Of a stretch of 43,624 nucleotides of DNA, positions 1 to 9,188 are shown piece by piece. Origin of the DNA: Acidobacteriota bacterium (GTDB lineage: Bacteria; Acidobacteriota; Terriglobia; Terriglobales; Acidobacteriaceae); assembly GCA_019241535.1 (NCBI GenBank), contig JAFAWX010000206.1, forward strand, positions 1 through 43,624. The letters are read 5' to 3'. The notes beneath the pieces were generated by a model. That model made no database searches. It saw nothing but the letters and a program-made list of their open reading frames with translations, and was not told the origin of the DNA. The stretch's first letter is position 1, and every line of letters begins with the position of its first letter. Made by a program: the position numbers and the translations under genes.

Positions 1-1000
1 AGCGATAGTGCGCATCGGGCTGGGCTGGGTCAAGTTCGACAGCACGCTCGAGGGCCTTGAGCGCCGGCGGATATTGCTTCAAGTCCGTGAGGACCGCGCC
101 CAGGTCGAGATAGGCGATGCGAATGTCATGTTCTTGCCTAGTCGAACGTTCGAGCAGGGTCCGGGCCCGTTCGAGATCATTGTTTTTGCGTGCGATGTCT
201 CCCAGATAGGCGAGCGCCTTAGCGTGGCCGGGATCGAGTCTTAGTTCGTCTTCGAATTCGCCAGCGGCTTCGTCGTAGCGATGAGATTTCCAGTAAAGAT
301 AACCAAGGCCAAAGTGCAGGTCAGGCTCCCGGGGCGCAAGCGTCGCCGCGGTTTGAAATTCCGCTATGGCATCGTTGGTTCTGTTCAGCCCGTCTAGAGC
401 TTCGCCAAGAAGCACGTGGGCGGCCGAGGAATTTGGATCCTTCTCCGCAATAGCCCGGAACTCCGCAAGAGCGCAGGAATAATTCTTTGCCGCGAGACAA
501 CTGTGGGCAAGCACCTGACGCAACTCGGTGTTCTCGGGATCTTGTTGAACCGCAGGGATGAGATACTTGACGGCCTCCCGGAATCGCCTCCCACCATAAC
601 AGCTCATGCCTAGCAAGATCCTGGCCTGGGCACTCGTGGGCGCCTCGGTAGCGGCTTTTGTGAGTGCCGGAATGGCAGCTTCAAAGTGTCCCTGCTTAAA
701 TTGAGCGAGTCCGAGATTCAGCTGCATTCCCGGAAGATTGGGATTCAGGGCGAGCGCACGTTTGTAGGCACTAGCCGCCTGCGCATATTTTTCTTCGCGC
801 GAGAGCACGACGCCGAGGCTCGCCAATGCACCCGCGTCCCCAGGATTCTGCTCGATGACGCTCTTCCATGCCTCCTCGGCTTCCGGTAATCGTCCTTCGT
901 TCGTGAGCTTGATGGCTTCGGCAGGGCTGGAGGTCTGTCCCCTCAAGGAGACAGGCAGGAGCAGAGCGGTGATGAGCAATCCTGCGTGCCAGCGGCTCAT
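1..1000 (-). CDS. TPR-repeat exported protein (3' end outside window)
   Basis: Reading the minus strand from the ATG at 1000 gives an open frame of 333 codons that continues past the window edge, so the C-terminus is missing. The first ~22 residues form a Sec-type signal peptide (MSRWHAGLLITALLLPVS, then a short polar stretch). The rest is a near-continuous run of about nine tetratricopeptide repeats, recognisable from repeating A-L-x-x-L-G and Y-x-x-A-x-x-x-F/Y-x-x-A-L-x-L-x-P patterns, for example around residues 60-95 and 225-260. TPR proteins are protein-interaction scaffolds, and an exported one probably acts in the periplasm or at the outer membrane. No enzymatic domain is visible in the part seen. 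The ribosome binding site before the ATG is weak. The family call is firm, the specific role unknown. Confidence 0.85.
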   Translation of the reverse strand, partial: MSRWHAGLLITALLLPVSLRGQTSSPAEAIKLTNEGRLPEAEEAWKSVIEQNPGDAGALASLGVVLSREEKYAQAASAYKRALALNPNLPGMQLNLGLAQFKQGHFEAAIPALTKAATEAPTSAQARILLGMSCYGGRRFREAVKYLIPAVQQDPENTELRQVLAHSCLAAKNYSCALAEFRAIAEKDPNSSAAHVLLGEALDGLNRTNDAIAEFQTAATLAPREPDLHFGLGYLYWKSHRYDEAAGEFEDELRLDPGHAKALAYLGDIARKNNDLERARTLLERSTRQEHDIRIAYLDLGAVLTDLKQYPPALKALERAVELDPAQPDAHYR

Positions 1001-1592
1001 TACCGATTTGTAGCGCAGCGTAGGCTAAAAATGAAGCCCTTCCGCCGCGGCTCGTTCAGTAGTGAGGGGGTAAAAAACACGGATTTTATCGATAAGGACC
1101 TGACAAAAATCAGCGTGGTATAGAGGGTCTTCAACAAAGAATTCATTCTCCTCTGGCAAAACACCCGGACAAATCCAAAATAGCAGCACGGCTTCCCTGT
1201 GCTGCGTTGTGGGCGGTTTCAAAAGGAACCAAAACGGGAGACAACGCGCTGTGCCGGGATGGATCCGAACGGTATCGCATCGGCGAGGTGACCGGCGGCG
1301 ACATTTCTCCGAACCCGCCGAGGGTTCTAGGGGAATCGCCGAAAGCTGCGTTTCTCTCCTCTCTGCTCGACAAGCATTTGCCGTTGCCAATGCTTGTCGC
1401 CACTGTTCCTCTGCGGATGGTCGGCCCTTGTGCTGTACACGGCGCAACTGCTGAGATCGACCGCGGCAGTGAGGTCGCTCAGGCGACGCCATCACCTACT
1501 CCGCTTGCCCAGTTCCTGTCCTGCGCGGAATTGGAGGTTCTTCGATAATGGAGGTAGCGATCTGCCGCTTTGGCTACCGGGGGAAGAAACCC
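1001..1592. other. Gene-free stretch between two minus-strand genes
   Basis: This stretch holds short overlapping open frames on both strands (for example 1207-1548 plus and 1025-1495 minus). Their translations are low-complexity, arginine/proline-rich and resemble no family I recognise, and none has a convincing ribosome binding site. It must contain the promoter of the TPR gene, but I could not pick a clear -35/-10 pair. Confidence 0.4.
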
Positions 1593-2735
1593 TCAAAGCT
1601 TTATGGTTTTTCCCTGCTGCGCGGCTTCGTAGATCGCAGTTATGATCTTCAGATCGCGCCATCCTTCTTCACCGGGCGTCAGTGGCTCCTTATTGTCCAG
1701 CACACAACCCGACATATGATCCATCTCTGAGGCAAAATGGTCGACGTTTGGCAATTGCCGCTCTTCGATGGCGTTGTCCCGCTCAACCCACAGGCGCAAT
1801 CCGGTGTACCAGGTTGCGGGGTCCAGCTGCAGACGACCTTCAGTACCGCAAACCCGAAACTGGCTCTGGTGAAAGTAGCCGTAACTGGAGCTGCAGTTTG
1901 CCAACACTCCGCTCGGAAAGCGAAGCTGAAAGGTCACGTGCTCCTCGACCTCTTTGAAGCGGGGATCGCCTGGGGTGGTATAGATCATGGCGTTGACCTC
2001 GCTCGGTTCCTCCCCGGAAAGATAGCGCGAGGCATTCAAGGCATAAATTCCGATGTCCATGAGCGACCCGCCGCCGGCGAGCTGCTTGTTTAATCGCCAC
2101 TGGGTGGGATCTCCGATTTTAAAGCCGGCATCGGCCAGGATCATCTGCACAGGACCGAGCTCACCCGAACGGGCTAGGCGGATCGCCTCCCGGTTGAAAG
2201 GCTCGTAACGGCAGCGGTAGGCGACCATCAGTTTGCGCCCAGCCTTGTGCGCGGCATCTATCATTTGCTGGCAATCGGCAGGGGAATTGGCCATCGGCTT
2301 CTCCGTGAGCACGTGCTTGCCCGCCTGAAGTCCGCGGACCGTATACTCGGCATGCATGCCGTTGGGGAGAACGATGTAGATGACATCCACTTCTGGATTG
2401 TCTTTAATGGAATCGTAGTTCTGGTAGTTGTAGATATTTTTGGCAGCGACGCCGTAGCGCAGGGCGAGCTTGTGCGCCTTGTCGGGATGACCGCTGACGA
2501 AAGCTACGACTCTTGCCTTCTCGCATTTGGCAAACGCAGGCAGAATCTGATTTATCGCCAAACTGCCCAGGCCGACTACTGCCCAGCCCAGTTTCTTTCC
2601 TGGAGGCTCCGGCACGACCACATCTGCAGAAGTGCGTTTCAGCAAGCTGGCTGGCACAGCTGCCGCCACCGCCCCCTTACCGACGCCGGTCATAAAACGC
2701 CGCCGGGTAATTTCCTCGCCTGCGATTTTCGACAT
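1593..2735 (-). CDS. Gfo/Idh/MocA-family oxidoreductase, Tat-exported
   Basis: A 380-residue NAD(P)-dependent sugar or sugar-derivative oxidoreductase of the glucose-fructose oxidoreductase type. A twin-arginine signal (TRRRFMTGVGKGAVAAA, residues 10-26) precedes the Rossmann fold, whose nucleotide-binding loop reads VVGLGSLA near residue 53. The EKPMA motif, which carries the conserved lysine, is near residue 145, and a GGGSLMDIGIYALN stretch near residue 221 matches the family's central sugar-binding segment. The start is fixed by a good Shine-Dalgarno (AGGAGG, 4 nt before the ATG) that overlaps the stop codon of the RraA-like gene just upstream, so the two are translationally coupled. Tat export fits periplasmic family members such as Zymomonas GFOR, which fold with bound cofactor before export. 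The substrate is not determinable from sequence. Confidence 0.9.
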   Translation of the reverse strand: MSKIAGEEITRRRFMTGVGKGAVAAAVPASLLKRTSADVVVPEPPGKKLGWAVVGLGSLAINQILPAFAKCEKARVVAFVSGHPDKAHKLALRYGVAAKNIYNYQNYDSIKDNPEVDVIYIVLPNGMHAEYTVRGLQAGKHVLTEKPMANSPADCQQMIDAAHKAGRKLMVAYRCRYEPFNREAIRLARSGELGPVQMILADAGFKIGDPTQWRLNKQLAGGGSLMDIGIYALNASRYLSGEEPSEVNAMIYTTPGDPRFKEVEEHVTFQLRFPSGVLANCSSSYGYFHQSQFRVCGTEGRLQLDPATWYTGLRLWVERDNAIEERQLPNVDHFASEMDHMSGCVLDNKEPLTPGEEGWRDLKIITAIYEAAQQGKTIKL

Positions 2736-2743
2736 CTCGCCTC

Positions 2744-3673
2744 CTATTTGGTGCTGCGCTGCCTCCGAACCTCCTCAAGTCGCCGTTTCAGGTATTCCCG
2801 ATACTCCTCCTGCAGCTTCGGGTCGCTTGGAGAACCGTAAATCTCGCTCGATTTGTATCTGCCCTCGGCAAACTTCTTCTTCGTCCACTCGTCATGGATG
2901 TGCGTCTCATCCGCCCGGTCAAGCACTTCTTCGACAAACTGCGGGGGAACAAAGTAAACGCCTTCGCGGTCACCGACTACCAGATCCCCGGGCATGACCG
3001 TCACGCCGCCGATACGGATGGGAATGTTGATTCCGGCGAGCATTACGTTTGCAATCGGGGTTGGATCCGTGCTGCGGAAATAGGCAGGCATATCGATCTC
3101 CGAGATCCCGTCCAGATCGCGGACGCTTCCGTCCACAACCAGTCCCGCACCATTCGTCGCCTGCTTCACATAATAAAAAAGGTTGTCACCGACAATTGTG
3201 CCGTTCACCTTCTTGCCGAACAGATCCACGACCAGCACATCTCCCGGCGCGAGCATGTCGATGGCCGTCTGATTGGTCAGCCGGGCGATGCCCCTCGCTC
3301 GGGCCTTGCCCTTAGCCACCTCTTCGACATCCCCACGCAAAGGCATAAACTGCACGGTAAACGCCCTGCCGACCATGGTCTTGCCCGGGTGCAGCACCTG
3401 GAATCCATCCGCGTACTGGTTATGAAATCCCTTTTGCTCGAGCACCGCCCAAACCTCCTCGGAAGAGAGCTCGCGCGCCCGCTCGATCAGTGGGTCGGGC
3501 ACCCTGGGGCGGCCATCAGGCAAACGATCAAATGGGTTCTGTACTGTGTAATCGGCCAGTTCCTGGTGGTTAAAGCTGAGGAGCTGCGCCTGTACGGCTG
3601 GTGCCAGCAATAGTAACCACCCACCCCAAAGGGCAGCGGTTGCAACCGGCGCATGGCAAGGAAACCTCTTCAC
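2744..3673 (-). CDS. RraA-like aldolase/lyase with signal peptide
   Basis: A 309-residue protein of the RraA / HMG-CHA aldolase superfamily (often annotated demethylmenaquinone methyltransferase-like). I start it at the GTG at 3673, because GGAGG lies 8 nt upstream; the open frame continues 13 codons further to 3712 with no better signal. With this start the N-terminus is a clean Sec signal peptide (hydrophobic run ALWGGWLLLLAPAVQA). The superfamily active-site signature is present: GDNL near residue 162 and VDGSVRDLDG near residues 180-189, whose arginine (~185) and aspartate (~186) bind the oxoacid and the Mg2+ ion. The C-terminal ~70 residues are charged and helical. It is the first gene of a two-gene unit with the Gfo/Idh/MocA oxidoreductase. 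Aldol cleavage or decarboxylation of a 2-oxoacid is likely but not proven. A signal peptide on this normally cytoplasmic fold is unusual. Confidence 0.85.
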   Translation of the reverse strand: MKRFPCHAPVATAALWGGWLLLLAPAVQAQLLSFNHQELADYTVQNPFDRLPDGRPRVPDPLIERARELSSEEVWAVLEQKGFHNQYADGFQVLHPGKTMVGRAFTVQFMPLRGDVEEVAKGKARARGIARLTNQTAIDMLAPGDVLVVDLFGKKVNGTIVGDNLFYYVKQATNGAGLVVDGSVRDLDGISEIDMPAYFRSTDPTPIANVMLAGINIPIRIGGVTVMPGDLVVGDREGVYFVPPQFVEEVLDRADETHIHDEWTKKKFAEGRYKSSEIYGSPSDPKLQEEYREYLKRRLEEVRRQRSTK

Positions 3674-3941
3674 CGATGTTGCCTCCTGCTCGAATGGCGT
3701 CGAAACTCTCAAATCGGCCGCAATTTGTCAACCGCAAACAGCCCCGCTTACAATCTGATGCTCGTTTGTCGCCGTTGGCGCACGCTCGGTTGTGCTCGGT
3801 TCGAGGCGCACACCTCGTCTGAATCCGTGATTTGCCTTCACTGCCGGACATGGGGTGTTCTCGAAATCGGACGAAAGCGGCGAACACTTCGCACTTGTAA
3901 CCCGCTTCGCGCCGGAATGATCAGTTTATGGAGCCGTGGCT

Positions 3942-5306
3942 ATGAGCAGTGAAGACCTCTTCAACCGTCGTGAGGTGATTAAGAGCTCGGCTTTCGCCCT
4001 TGGTAGCGGTCTGTTCGTGAACGAAAATCTGGATTCTTATCCGAGAGGCGTGAACACCAATTCACGTCCTTCCGCGTTGAGGATCACCGATCTGCGCGTG
4101 GCAACCATTACAAAGCCAGGCCCCAGCCCCTGTCCTATTATTCGCCTGGACACAAACCAGGGGCTTTTTGGGCTAGGCGAGATTCGAGATGGCGCCAGTC
4201 CCACTTATGCGCTCTTTCTCAAAAGTCGCATTGTGGGAGAGAACCCGCTCGAACTGGACAAGTTGTTTCGCAAGATCAAGCAGTTCGGCGGACACGCGCG
4301 GCAAGGCGGTGGCGTCTCGGCAATCGAGATGGCACTCTGGGATATTGCCGGAAAAGTGTACGACGCCCCCGTTTTTGCCATGCTCGGCGGCGGCAAGTTC
4401 CGCGATAAGATCCGCGTCTATGCCGATACCACGGAGTCGAAAGATCCCAAAACTTACGCCCAGCGAATGAAGGAACGCAAGGAAGTGATGGGTCTGACCT
4501 GGCTGAAGATGGACCTGGGTGTGGAAATGGTCGTCGACGCACCCGGCGCCGTCACCCAACCCGCGGAACTGACACGCTGGGAGGAGACGCAGCTCCCTCA
4601 TCCGTTCCTGGGCATGGAAATCACTGACCGCGGCATTGCCATGCTGGAACAGTACGTCGCCGCCGTGCGCGACGCCGTGGGAATGGAGATTCCGCTCTCC
4701 ATGGATCATCTCGGGCACCTGGGCGTAAAGTCAATCATTCGCCTGGGCAAAGCTTATGAGAAATATAACCTCTCGTGGATGGAGGATGTGATTCCTTGGA
4801 CCTACACGGACCTGTTGAAGCAAATTTCTGATGAAAGCCCGACTCCAATTCTAACCGGCGAGGATATTTATCTTAAGGAGCCCTTCCGGGTCTTGTGCGA
4901 GAGACATGCCGTAAGCAAGATTCATCCTGATCTCGCCACTTCCGGCGGGATACTGGAAACCCACAAAATCGGCGACATGGCCGAAGAACTGGGAGTCCCG
5001 ATGGCGATGCACTTTGCCGGCTCGCCCGTCAGTTGCATGGCCAGCGTGCATTGTGCGGCCGCTACCCAGAATTTTCTTGCCCTGGAAAATCACTCGCTTG
5101 ATGTGCCCTGGTGGTCGTCACTGGCGCAAGAGTACACGAAAACCTCGATCGTGACTCGTGGATGGATAGAGGTGCCCGCCCGTCCTGGCTTAGGTATAAC
5201 GCTGAACGAGGATGTCGTGCGGCAACATCTCGTGCCCGGGACGGGATACTTCGAGCCAACGCCCGAGTGGGATCACGAACGCTCCTGGGACCGCCTTTGG
5301 AGCTGA
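3942..5306 (+). CDS. Enolase-superfamily (mandelate racemase/muconate lactonizing) enzyme
   Basis: A 454-residue member of the MR/MLE enolase superfamily, probably a sugar-acid dehydratase or racemase. I chose the ATG at 3942, preceded by GGAG with 8 nt spacing, over the in-frame GTG at 3936. The N-terminus carries a twin-arginine-like motif (FNRREVIKSSAFALGSGLF), suggesting export. The capping domain occupies roughly residues 45-160 and the barrel follows. Visible catalytic elements are a KMD lysine motif near 189, metal ligands Asp ~255 (SMDHLGH), Glu ~281 (WMEDVIPW) and Glu ~307 (TGEDIY), and a His at ~357 (AMHFAGSP). There is a ~35-residue insertion after the KMD motif, as in the mannonate/galactonate dehydratase-like branch. 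It is divergent from the RraA/Gfo pair, so the three may form one sugar-acid pathway. The exact substrate is unknown. Confidence 0.88.
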   Translation: MSSEDLFNRREVIKSSAFALGSGLFVNENLDSYPRGVNTNSRPSALRITDLRVATITKPGPSPCPIIRLDTNQGLFGLGEIRDGASPTYALFLKSRIVGENPLELDKLFRKIKQFGGHARQGGGVSAIEMALWDIAGKVYDAPVFAMLGGGKFRDKIRVYADTTESKDPKTYAQRMKERKEVMGLTWLKMDLGVEMVVDAPGAVTQPAELTRWEETQLPHPFLGMEITDRGIAMLEQYVAAVRDAVGMEIPLSMDHLGHLGVKSIIRLGKAYEKYNLSWMEDVIPWTYTDLLKQISDESPTPILTGEDIYLKEPFRVLCERHAVSKIHPDLATSGGILETHKIGDMAEELGVPMAMHFAGSPVSCMASVHCAAATQNFLALENHSLDVPWWSSLAQEYTKTSIVTRGWIEVPARPGLGITLNEDVVRQHLVPGTGYFEPTPEWDHERSWDRLWS

Positions 5307-5946
5307 CCCGGTTCGCGATTCGCCCGGTCCGAGAGTCTAGGCCTGAAAAGCAGTCAACCCGGCATCACTCGCTTGAAACCCATCCTTGTATGTCTTCGTC
5401 TTGCCAGAACCGCTCATAGCTCCCAATTTCACTTCCTCCCCGGTTGCTTACCCGAGGTCGCGCGATCGGACACTTGTGTCCGAGCGCGATTACTGAACCC
5501 GGGCTTTCCTCGAGAACTGCATCTTGCCATCGTCTCGCACCCGCCGTATCTCTCGCTTGTGAGATGCGAAACTTTGTGGTCTATGATCAAACCCGGCAAA
5601 ACGGGAGTTCGGTCTGCAACCGCATCTGGTCAACACCGCTTGGCAACGGTTGCGCCCGATTTCCAAGTGAAACAATAGTTGACTGTTTTCCGGGATCTCT
5701 AACCAGCTGAAAGCGAAAATTCGCGATGACTATCCACTTTAATATATTCGATTCTTAAAACGGCTCGCTTATTTTCGCGAATTGCGCAGAAGCTACCACA
5801 GCTCTGGGCCGTCGAGCCGTCGCTTTTACAGTGCAACGTTCAACAATTCGGGACATCTCCTCGGCAGGATCGAGACCTTGCCAGGTACATAATCAAGTAG
5901 TGGAAGTCGGTTCCTCAATTGGTTCGCCCGCTTAACACCTGGAATC
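5307..5946. other. Long gene-free stretch upstream of the GH3 gene
   Basis: About 640 nt with no supportable gene. Small open frames (5373-5678, 5444-5710) have no ribosome binding site and unremarkable translations. The right end leads into the predicted GH3 promoter. No structured RNA or repeat was recognised. Confidence 0.4.
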
Positions 5947-5989
5947 TTGATTGCGAAACGTTTACCGCTATATAGTAGCGGCCGCTACT
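5947..5989 (+). promoter_or_regulatory. Predicted GH3 promoter with LacI-type operator and 16-bp palindrome
   Basis: A -35-like TTGATT (5947-5952) and a -10-like TATATA (5969-5974) are separated by 16 nt. Inside the spacer lies AAACGTTT (5956-5963), the symmetric core typical of LacI/GalR-family operators. Immediately after the -10, at the expected transcription start, is a perfect 16-bp palindrome (AGTAGCGGCCGCTACT, 5974-5989), five nucleotides before the TTG/ATG start. Sugar-responsive repression of the glycosidase is a reasonable inference. No LacI gene is in the window. Confidence 0.4.
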
Positions 5990-5996
5990 CAGCTTG

Positions 5997-8375
5997 ATGA
6001 GGAAGAACTTTCCTGTGCGACTTACTGGTGACAAATTTCTACCTGTGGCTGTCTTTCTATCAGGGATGATTTGCTGGTTTGCACTTGGACGCTTGGAGGC
6101 GCAGGTAACGGCTCTTTACCTCGATACGAAACTGCCGGTTGAGCGCCGGATCGCCGACCTGTTATCACGCATGACTCTGGAAGAAAAGATCGCTCAAATG
6201 GAGGGCGCTTGGGAAAACCGGCAATTTTTCAGCGACCCCAAGGCGCTTTTCGTCGATGAAAATGGGAACTTCCTCCCCGAAAGGGCCGCGACATTGCTGA
6301 AGAACGGCATCGGCGAGATTTCACGGCCCAGCGAAAACCGCGGTCCCCGGCAGATGGCCGAATACACCAACACCGTTCAACGCTGGCTGCGGGACAATAC
6401 TCGTCTCGGAATACCCACCCTCTTTCACGATGAATGTTTGCACGGTCATGTAGCGCCCAAGGGAACGTCGTATCCTCAGGCGATCGCGCTGGCATCTACT
6501 TGGGACCCCTTGCTGGTAGAACAAGTCTTTACTGCGACCGCAGCCGAGGTGCGAGCGCGCGGTGCCCACCACTGCCTGGCTCCGGATCTAGATCTCGCCC
6601 GAGACCCGAGATGGGGGCGCACGGAGGAAACTTACGGGGAAGATCCATACCTGGTGTCTCAAATCGGGTTGGCAGCAGTTCGTGGATTGCAGGGAATCAA
6701 TCCCTTAGATCATGCTCATGTTATCGCGACGGCAAAACACTTCGCGGTTCACGGGCAGCCCGAGGGGGGCACCAACGTTGCGCCCGGCAACTATTCTGAG
6801 CGGGTGATCCGCGAATATTTTCTCAAACCCTTTGAAGTTGCCGTTAAAAAGGGTGGCGTGCGCGACGTAATGGCATCTTACAACGAGATCGATGGCATAC
6901 CCTCACATAGCAATCAACACTTGCTCGACGATATCCTTCGCCGGGAATGGGGGTTTTCTGGCGTAATCCTATCAGACTATTTTGGAATCACCGAACTGGT
7001 GAAGATTCATCACGTGGTTTCGACGAAAGCAGATGCGGCGAAACTGGCATTGGAAGCTGGTGTCGACATGGAATTGCCTTTTCAAGACGCCTACCCAAGC
7101 CTGATCGATCAAGTTCACCAAGGCAGGGTTTCCGAACTCAAAATTGACCGGGCGGTGGCGCGAGTGTTGCGAGACAAACTCGACGTAGGATTATTCGAGG
7201 ACCCCTACGTCGACCCTGGATATGCCGAGAAGATCGTGAACAGCAGGGAACATCAGCAACTTGCCCTAAAGGCCGCACGCGAGGCAATCATTTTATTGAA
7301 GAACGAAAACCACGTTCTGCCGCTAAGAACGTCTCAATACCGGAAAATTGCCGTGATTGGTCCGAATGCCGGTGACCTTCATCTGGGCGGCTACAGCAAC
7401 ACGCCTGCGCGAGGAATCAACATTCTGCAAGCCGTAAAAGATAAGGTTGGCAGTGCGGCGGATGTTCTCTACGCCGAAGGCTGCAAAATCACGGAAACGC
7501 TACCCGACTGGAATGCTGACAAGGTTGTACTCGGTGATCCTGCACTGAATGCGAAACGGATCCAGGAGGCTGTCACCGTCGCCAAGAAATCTGAAGTCGT
7601 CATACTTGCGTTAGGCGAAAACGAGCAGACCTCACGGGAAGCCTGGGCCCCTTCCCATCTCGGTGACCGCGACAGCTTGGATTTGCTGGGCAGTCAGGAT
7701 GATCTAGTCAAAGCGATCCTCGCCACGGGCAAACCCACGATTGTGTATCTCCAACACGGACGACCGAATACCATCAACTACATCAGCGAAAACGTGCCCG
7801 CCATCATCGACGGGTGGTATCTCGGGCAAGAGGGCGGGACAGCGGTGGCAGACGTAATCTTTGGAGACTACAATCCCGGCGGCAAATTGCCCATCACAGT
7901 GCCCCGGTCAGTGGGGCAACTGCCCGATTACTACTATCAGAAACCATCTGCAAAGCGGGGTTATCTCGGCTCTTCAATACAGCCGCTCTTTCCTTTTGGA
8001 TGGGGACTTAGTTATACCTCGTTCAAGTACAGCAATTTACGCGTTACTCCGGACAGCATTGGGCCGGAGGGTACGGCCACCGTGCTCGTGGAGCTAACCA
8101 ACAACGGTCACCTCAATGGTTCAGAAGTGGCACAACTCTACATCCGCGACGAAGTAAGCTCTGTCACCAGGCCAATCAAGGAACTCCGCGGCTTTAAACG
8201 CATTCAGCTGGGTCCTGGTGAGACGGAAACCGTGAAGTTCTCGCTTGGTCCAGAGGAGCTTTCTTTTTTCAATCGCGATATGCAGCGCGTCGTGGAGCGG
8301 GGCACGTTCAAAATTATGGTGGGCGGGAATTCAGTGGACTTAATCGAAACGACGCTCGGCGTAGTTCCGAAATAG
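5997..8375 (+). CDS. Glycoside hydrolase family 3 (beta-glucosidase/beta-xylosidase type)
   Basis: A 792-residue exported family-3 glycosidase. The N-terminus (residues 1-36) is a signal peptide ending near LEAQ. The (beta/alpha)8 domain follows with the family's substrate-binding signatures: HDECLHG near 144, ARDPRWGRTEETYGEDP near 201-217, KHFAVHGQ near 247-254, and SDYFGI, where Asp ~327 is the expected nucleophile. The alpha/beta sandwich domain covers about 430-660, and a fibronectin-III-like C-terminal domain covers about 690-785. The order and length match exo-acting BglX/xylan-1,4-beta-xylosidase enzymes that release monosaccharides from the non-reducing end of oligosaccharides. ATG 5997 is used; a TTG at 5994 is in frame. 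There is no Shine-Dalgarno because a palindrome occupies that place. GH3 specificity (glucoside or xyloside) cannot be settled by eye. Confidence 0.92.
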   Translation: MRKNFPVRLTGDKFLPVAVFLSGMICWFALGRLEAQVTALYLDTKLPVERRIADLLSRMTLEEKIAQMEGAWENRQFFSDPKALFVDENGNFLPERAATLLKNGIGEISRPSENRGPRQMAEYTNTVQRWLRDNTRLGIPTLFHDECLHGHVAPKGTSYPQAIALASTWDPLLVEQVFTATAAEVRARGAHHCLAPDLDLARDPRWGRTEETYGEDPYLVSQIGLAAVRGLQGINPLDHAHVIATAKHFAVHGQPEGGTNVAPGNYSERVIREYFLKPFEVAVKKGGVRDVMASYNEIDGIPSHSNQHLLDDILRREWGFSGVILSDYFGITELVKIHHVVSTKADAAKLALEAGVDMELPFQDAYPSLIDQVHQGRVSELKIDRAVARVLRDKLDVGLFEDPYVDPGYAEKIVNSREHQQLALKAAREAIILLKNENHVLPLRTSQYRKIAVIGPNAGDLHLGGYSNTPARGINILQAVKDKVGSAADVLYAEGCKITETLPDWNADKVVLGDPALNAKRIQEAVTVAKKSEVVILALGENEQTSREAWAPSHLGDRDSLDLLGSQDDLVKAILATGKPTIVYLQHGRPNTINYISENVPAIIDGWYLGQEGGTAVADVIFGDYNPGGKLPITVPRSVGQLPDYYYQKPSAKRGYLGSSIQPLFPFGWGLSYTSFKYSNLRVTPDSIGPEGTATVLVELTNNGHLNGSEVAQLYIRDEVSSVTRPIKELRGFKRIQLGPGETETVKFSLGPEELSFFNRDMQRVVERGTFKIMVGGNSVDLIETTLGVVPK

Positions 8376-8595
8376 AGCGCTAACGCGATTATACGGTCAG
8401 TGCGCAGATCGTCGGCCAGCAGTAGATGAGCTGATGATGCTCGTCTGCGGCGGGATTCCCACCCGGACCGCTCGGCTAATAACTGCGACAATCAATTCCC
8501 GCCAAGTGCCAAGAAGAGCCGCTCTGCGCCTATGGCGATTCCCAGGGACCAAGACGCCTTTAGCGGTGTGGTACTATGCGCAGCCAGGAGGCTCC

Positions 8596-9021
8596 ATGAA
8601 ACTGACATATTTCTGGCTGGGGATTACCTTGGCGCTGGGAATTGTGCTGGGCTCGCTTGCCAGCCACACATTGAACGCCCAAGAAGCTTTGGCGAGAGGT
8701 ACGGTGCTGAAACGAACCGAACTGGCGGGCGGCAAGGGAATGGAAGCCATTCTGGTCCTGCGCGAGCTACCGCCAGGAGGAGAGAGCGGGAAGCACACCC
8801 AGTCGGGCACCGAGATCGTCTATATCCTCGACGGTTCGGTGATCTTCGAGGCTCAGGGCAATTCGCCTGCGACTCTCAAGGCGGGAGAGGCATTTAGCAC
8901 CACTGCCGGGGAGGTTCACAACGTGAAGAACGCGAGCTCAAGCGAACCTGCGAAGGCACTCGCCTTCTATATCGCGAAAAAGGGTGCTCGTCTGGACGAC
9001 CTCTCGGTCCCGGCGAAGTAA
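8596..9021 (+). CDS. Small exported cupin-domain protein
   Basis: A 141-residue protein started at the ATG at 8596, because AGGAGG lies 4 nt upstream; the open frame extends back to 8434 without a signal. Residues 1-31 form a Sec signal peptide (TYFWLGITLALGIVLGSLAS, then NAQ). The remainder is a single cupin barrel: a GGESGKHTQSGTEIVYILDG segment near residues 73-92 contains the first-motif histidine and glutamate, and GEAFSTTAGEVHNVKN near 99-114 the second-motif histidine. Single-domain cupins like this are small metal-binding barrels, often annotated as cupin-domain containing proteins with no known substrate. It lies 220 nt downstream of the GH3 gene on the same strand, which may be coincidence. 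Confidence 0.82.
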   Translation: MKLTYFWLGITLALGIVLGSLASHTLNAQEALARGTVLKRTELAGGKGMEAILVLRELPPGGESGKHTQSGTEIVYILDGSVIFEAQGNSPATLKAGEAFSTTAGEVHNVKNASSSEPAKALAFYIAKKGARLDDLSVPAK

Positions 9022-9188
9022 CGATCACCACGTTCGCCTTCGATGTCCTGGAGGTTTTGGGCAAGCAGTACGCATCAACCTCCGAATTATCTCGTGCAGG
9101 TGCTCGTGATTTGTGCTGCATCGTCGACGCCTGGGTTCGATGGCGAGGGGTGGATGGGCTGAATGCGATGCCGGAAAAATCATGAGTG

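Noticed and set aside
1207-1548. 113-codon plus-strand open frame in the left intergenic region
   Set aside because: No ribosome binding site and no family resemblance, with several equally long frames overlapping on the other strand. Treated as chance.
2894-3613. 239-codon plus-strand open frame
   Set aside because: It is antisense to the RraA-like gene, which has a clear family signature, signal peptide and ribosome binding site.
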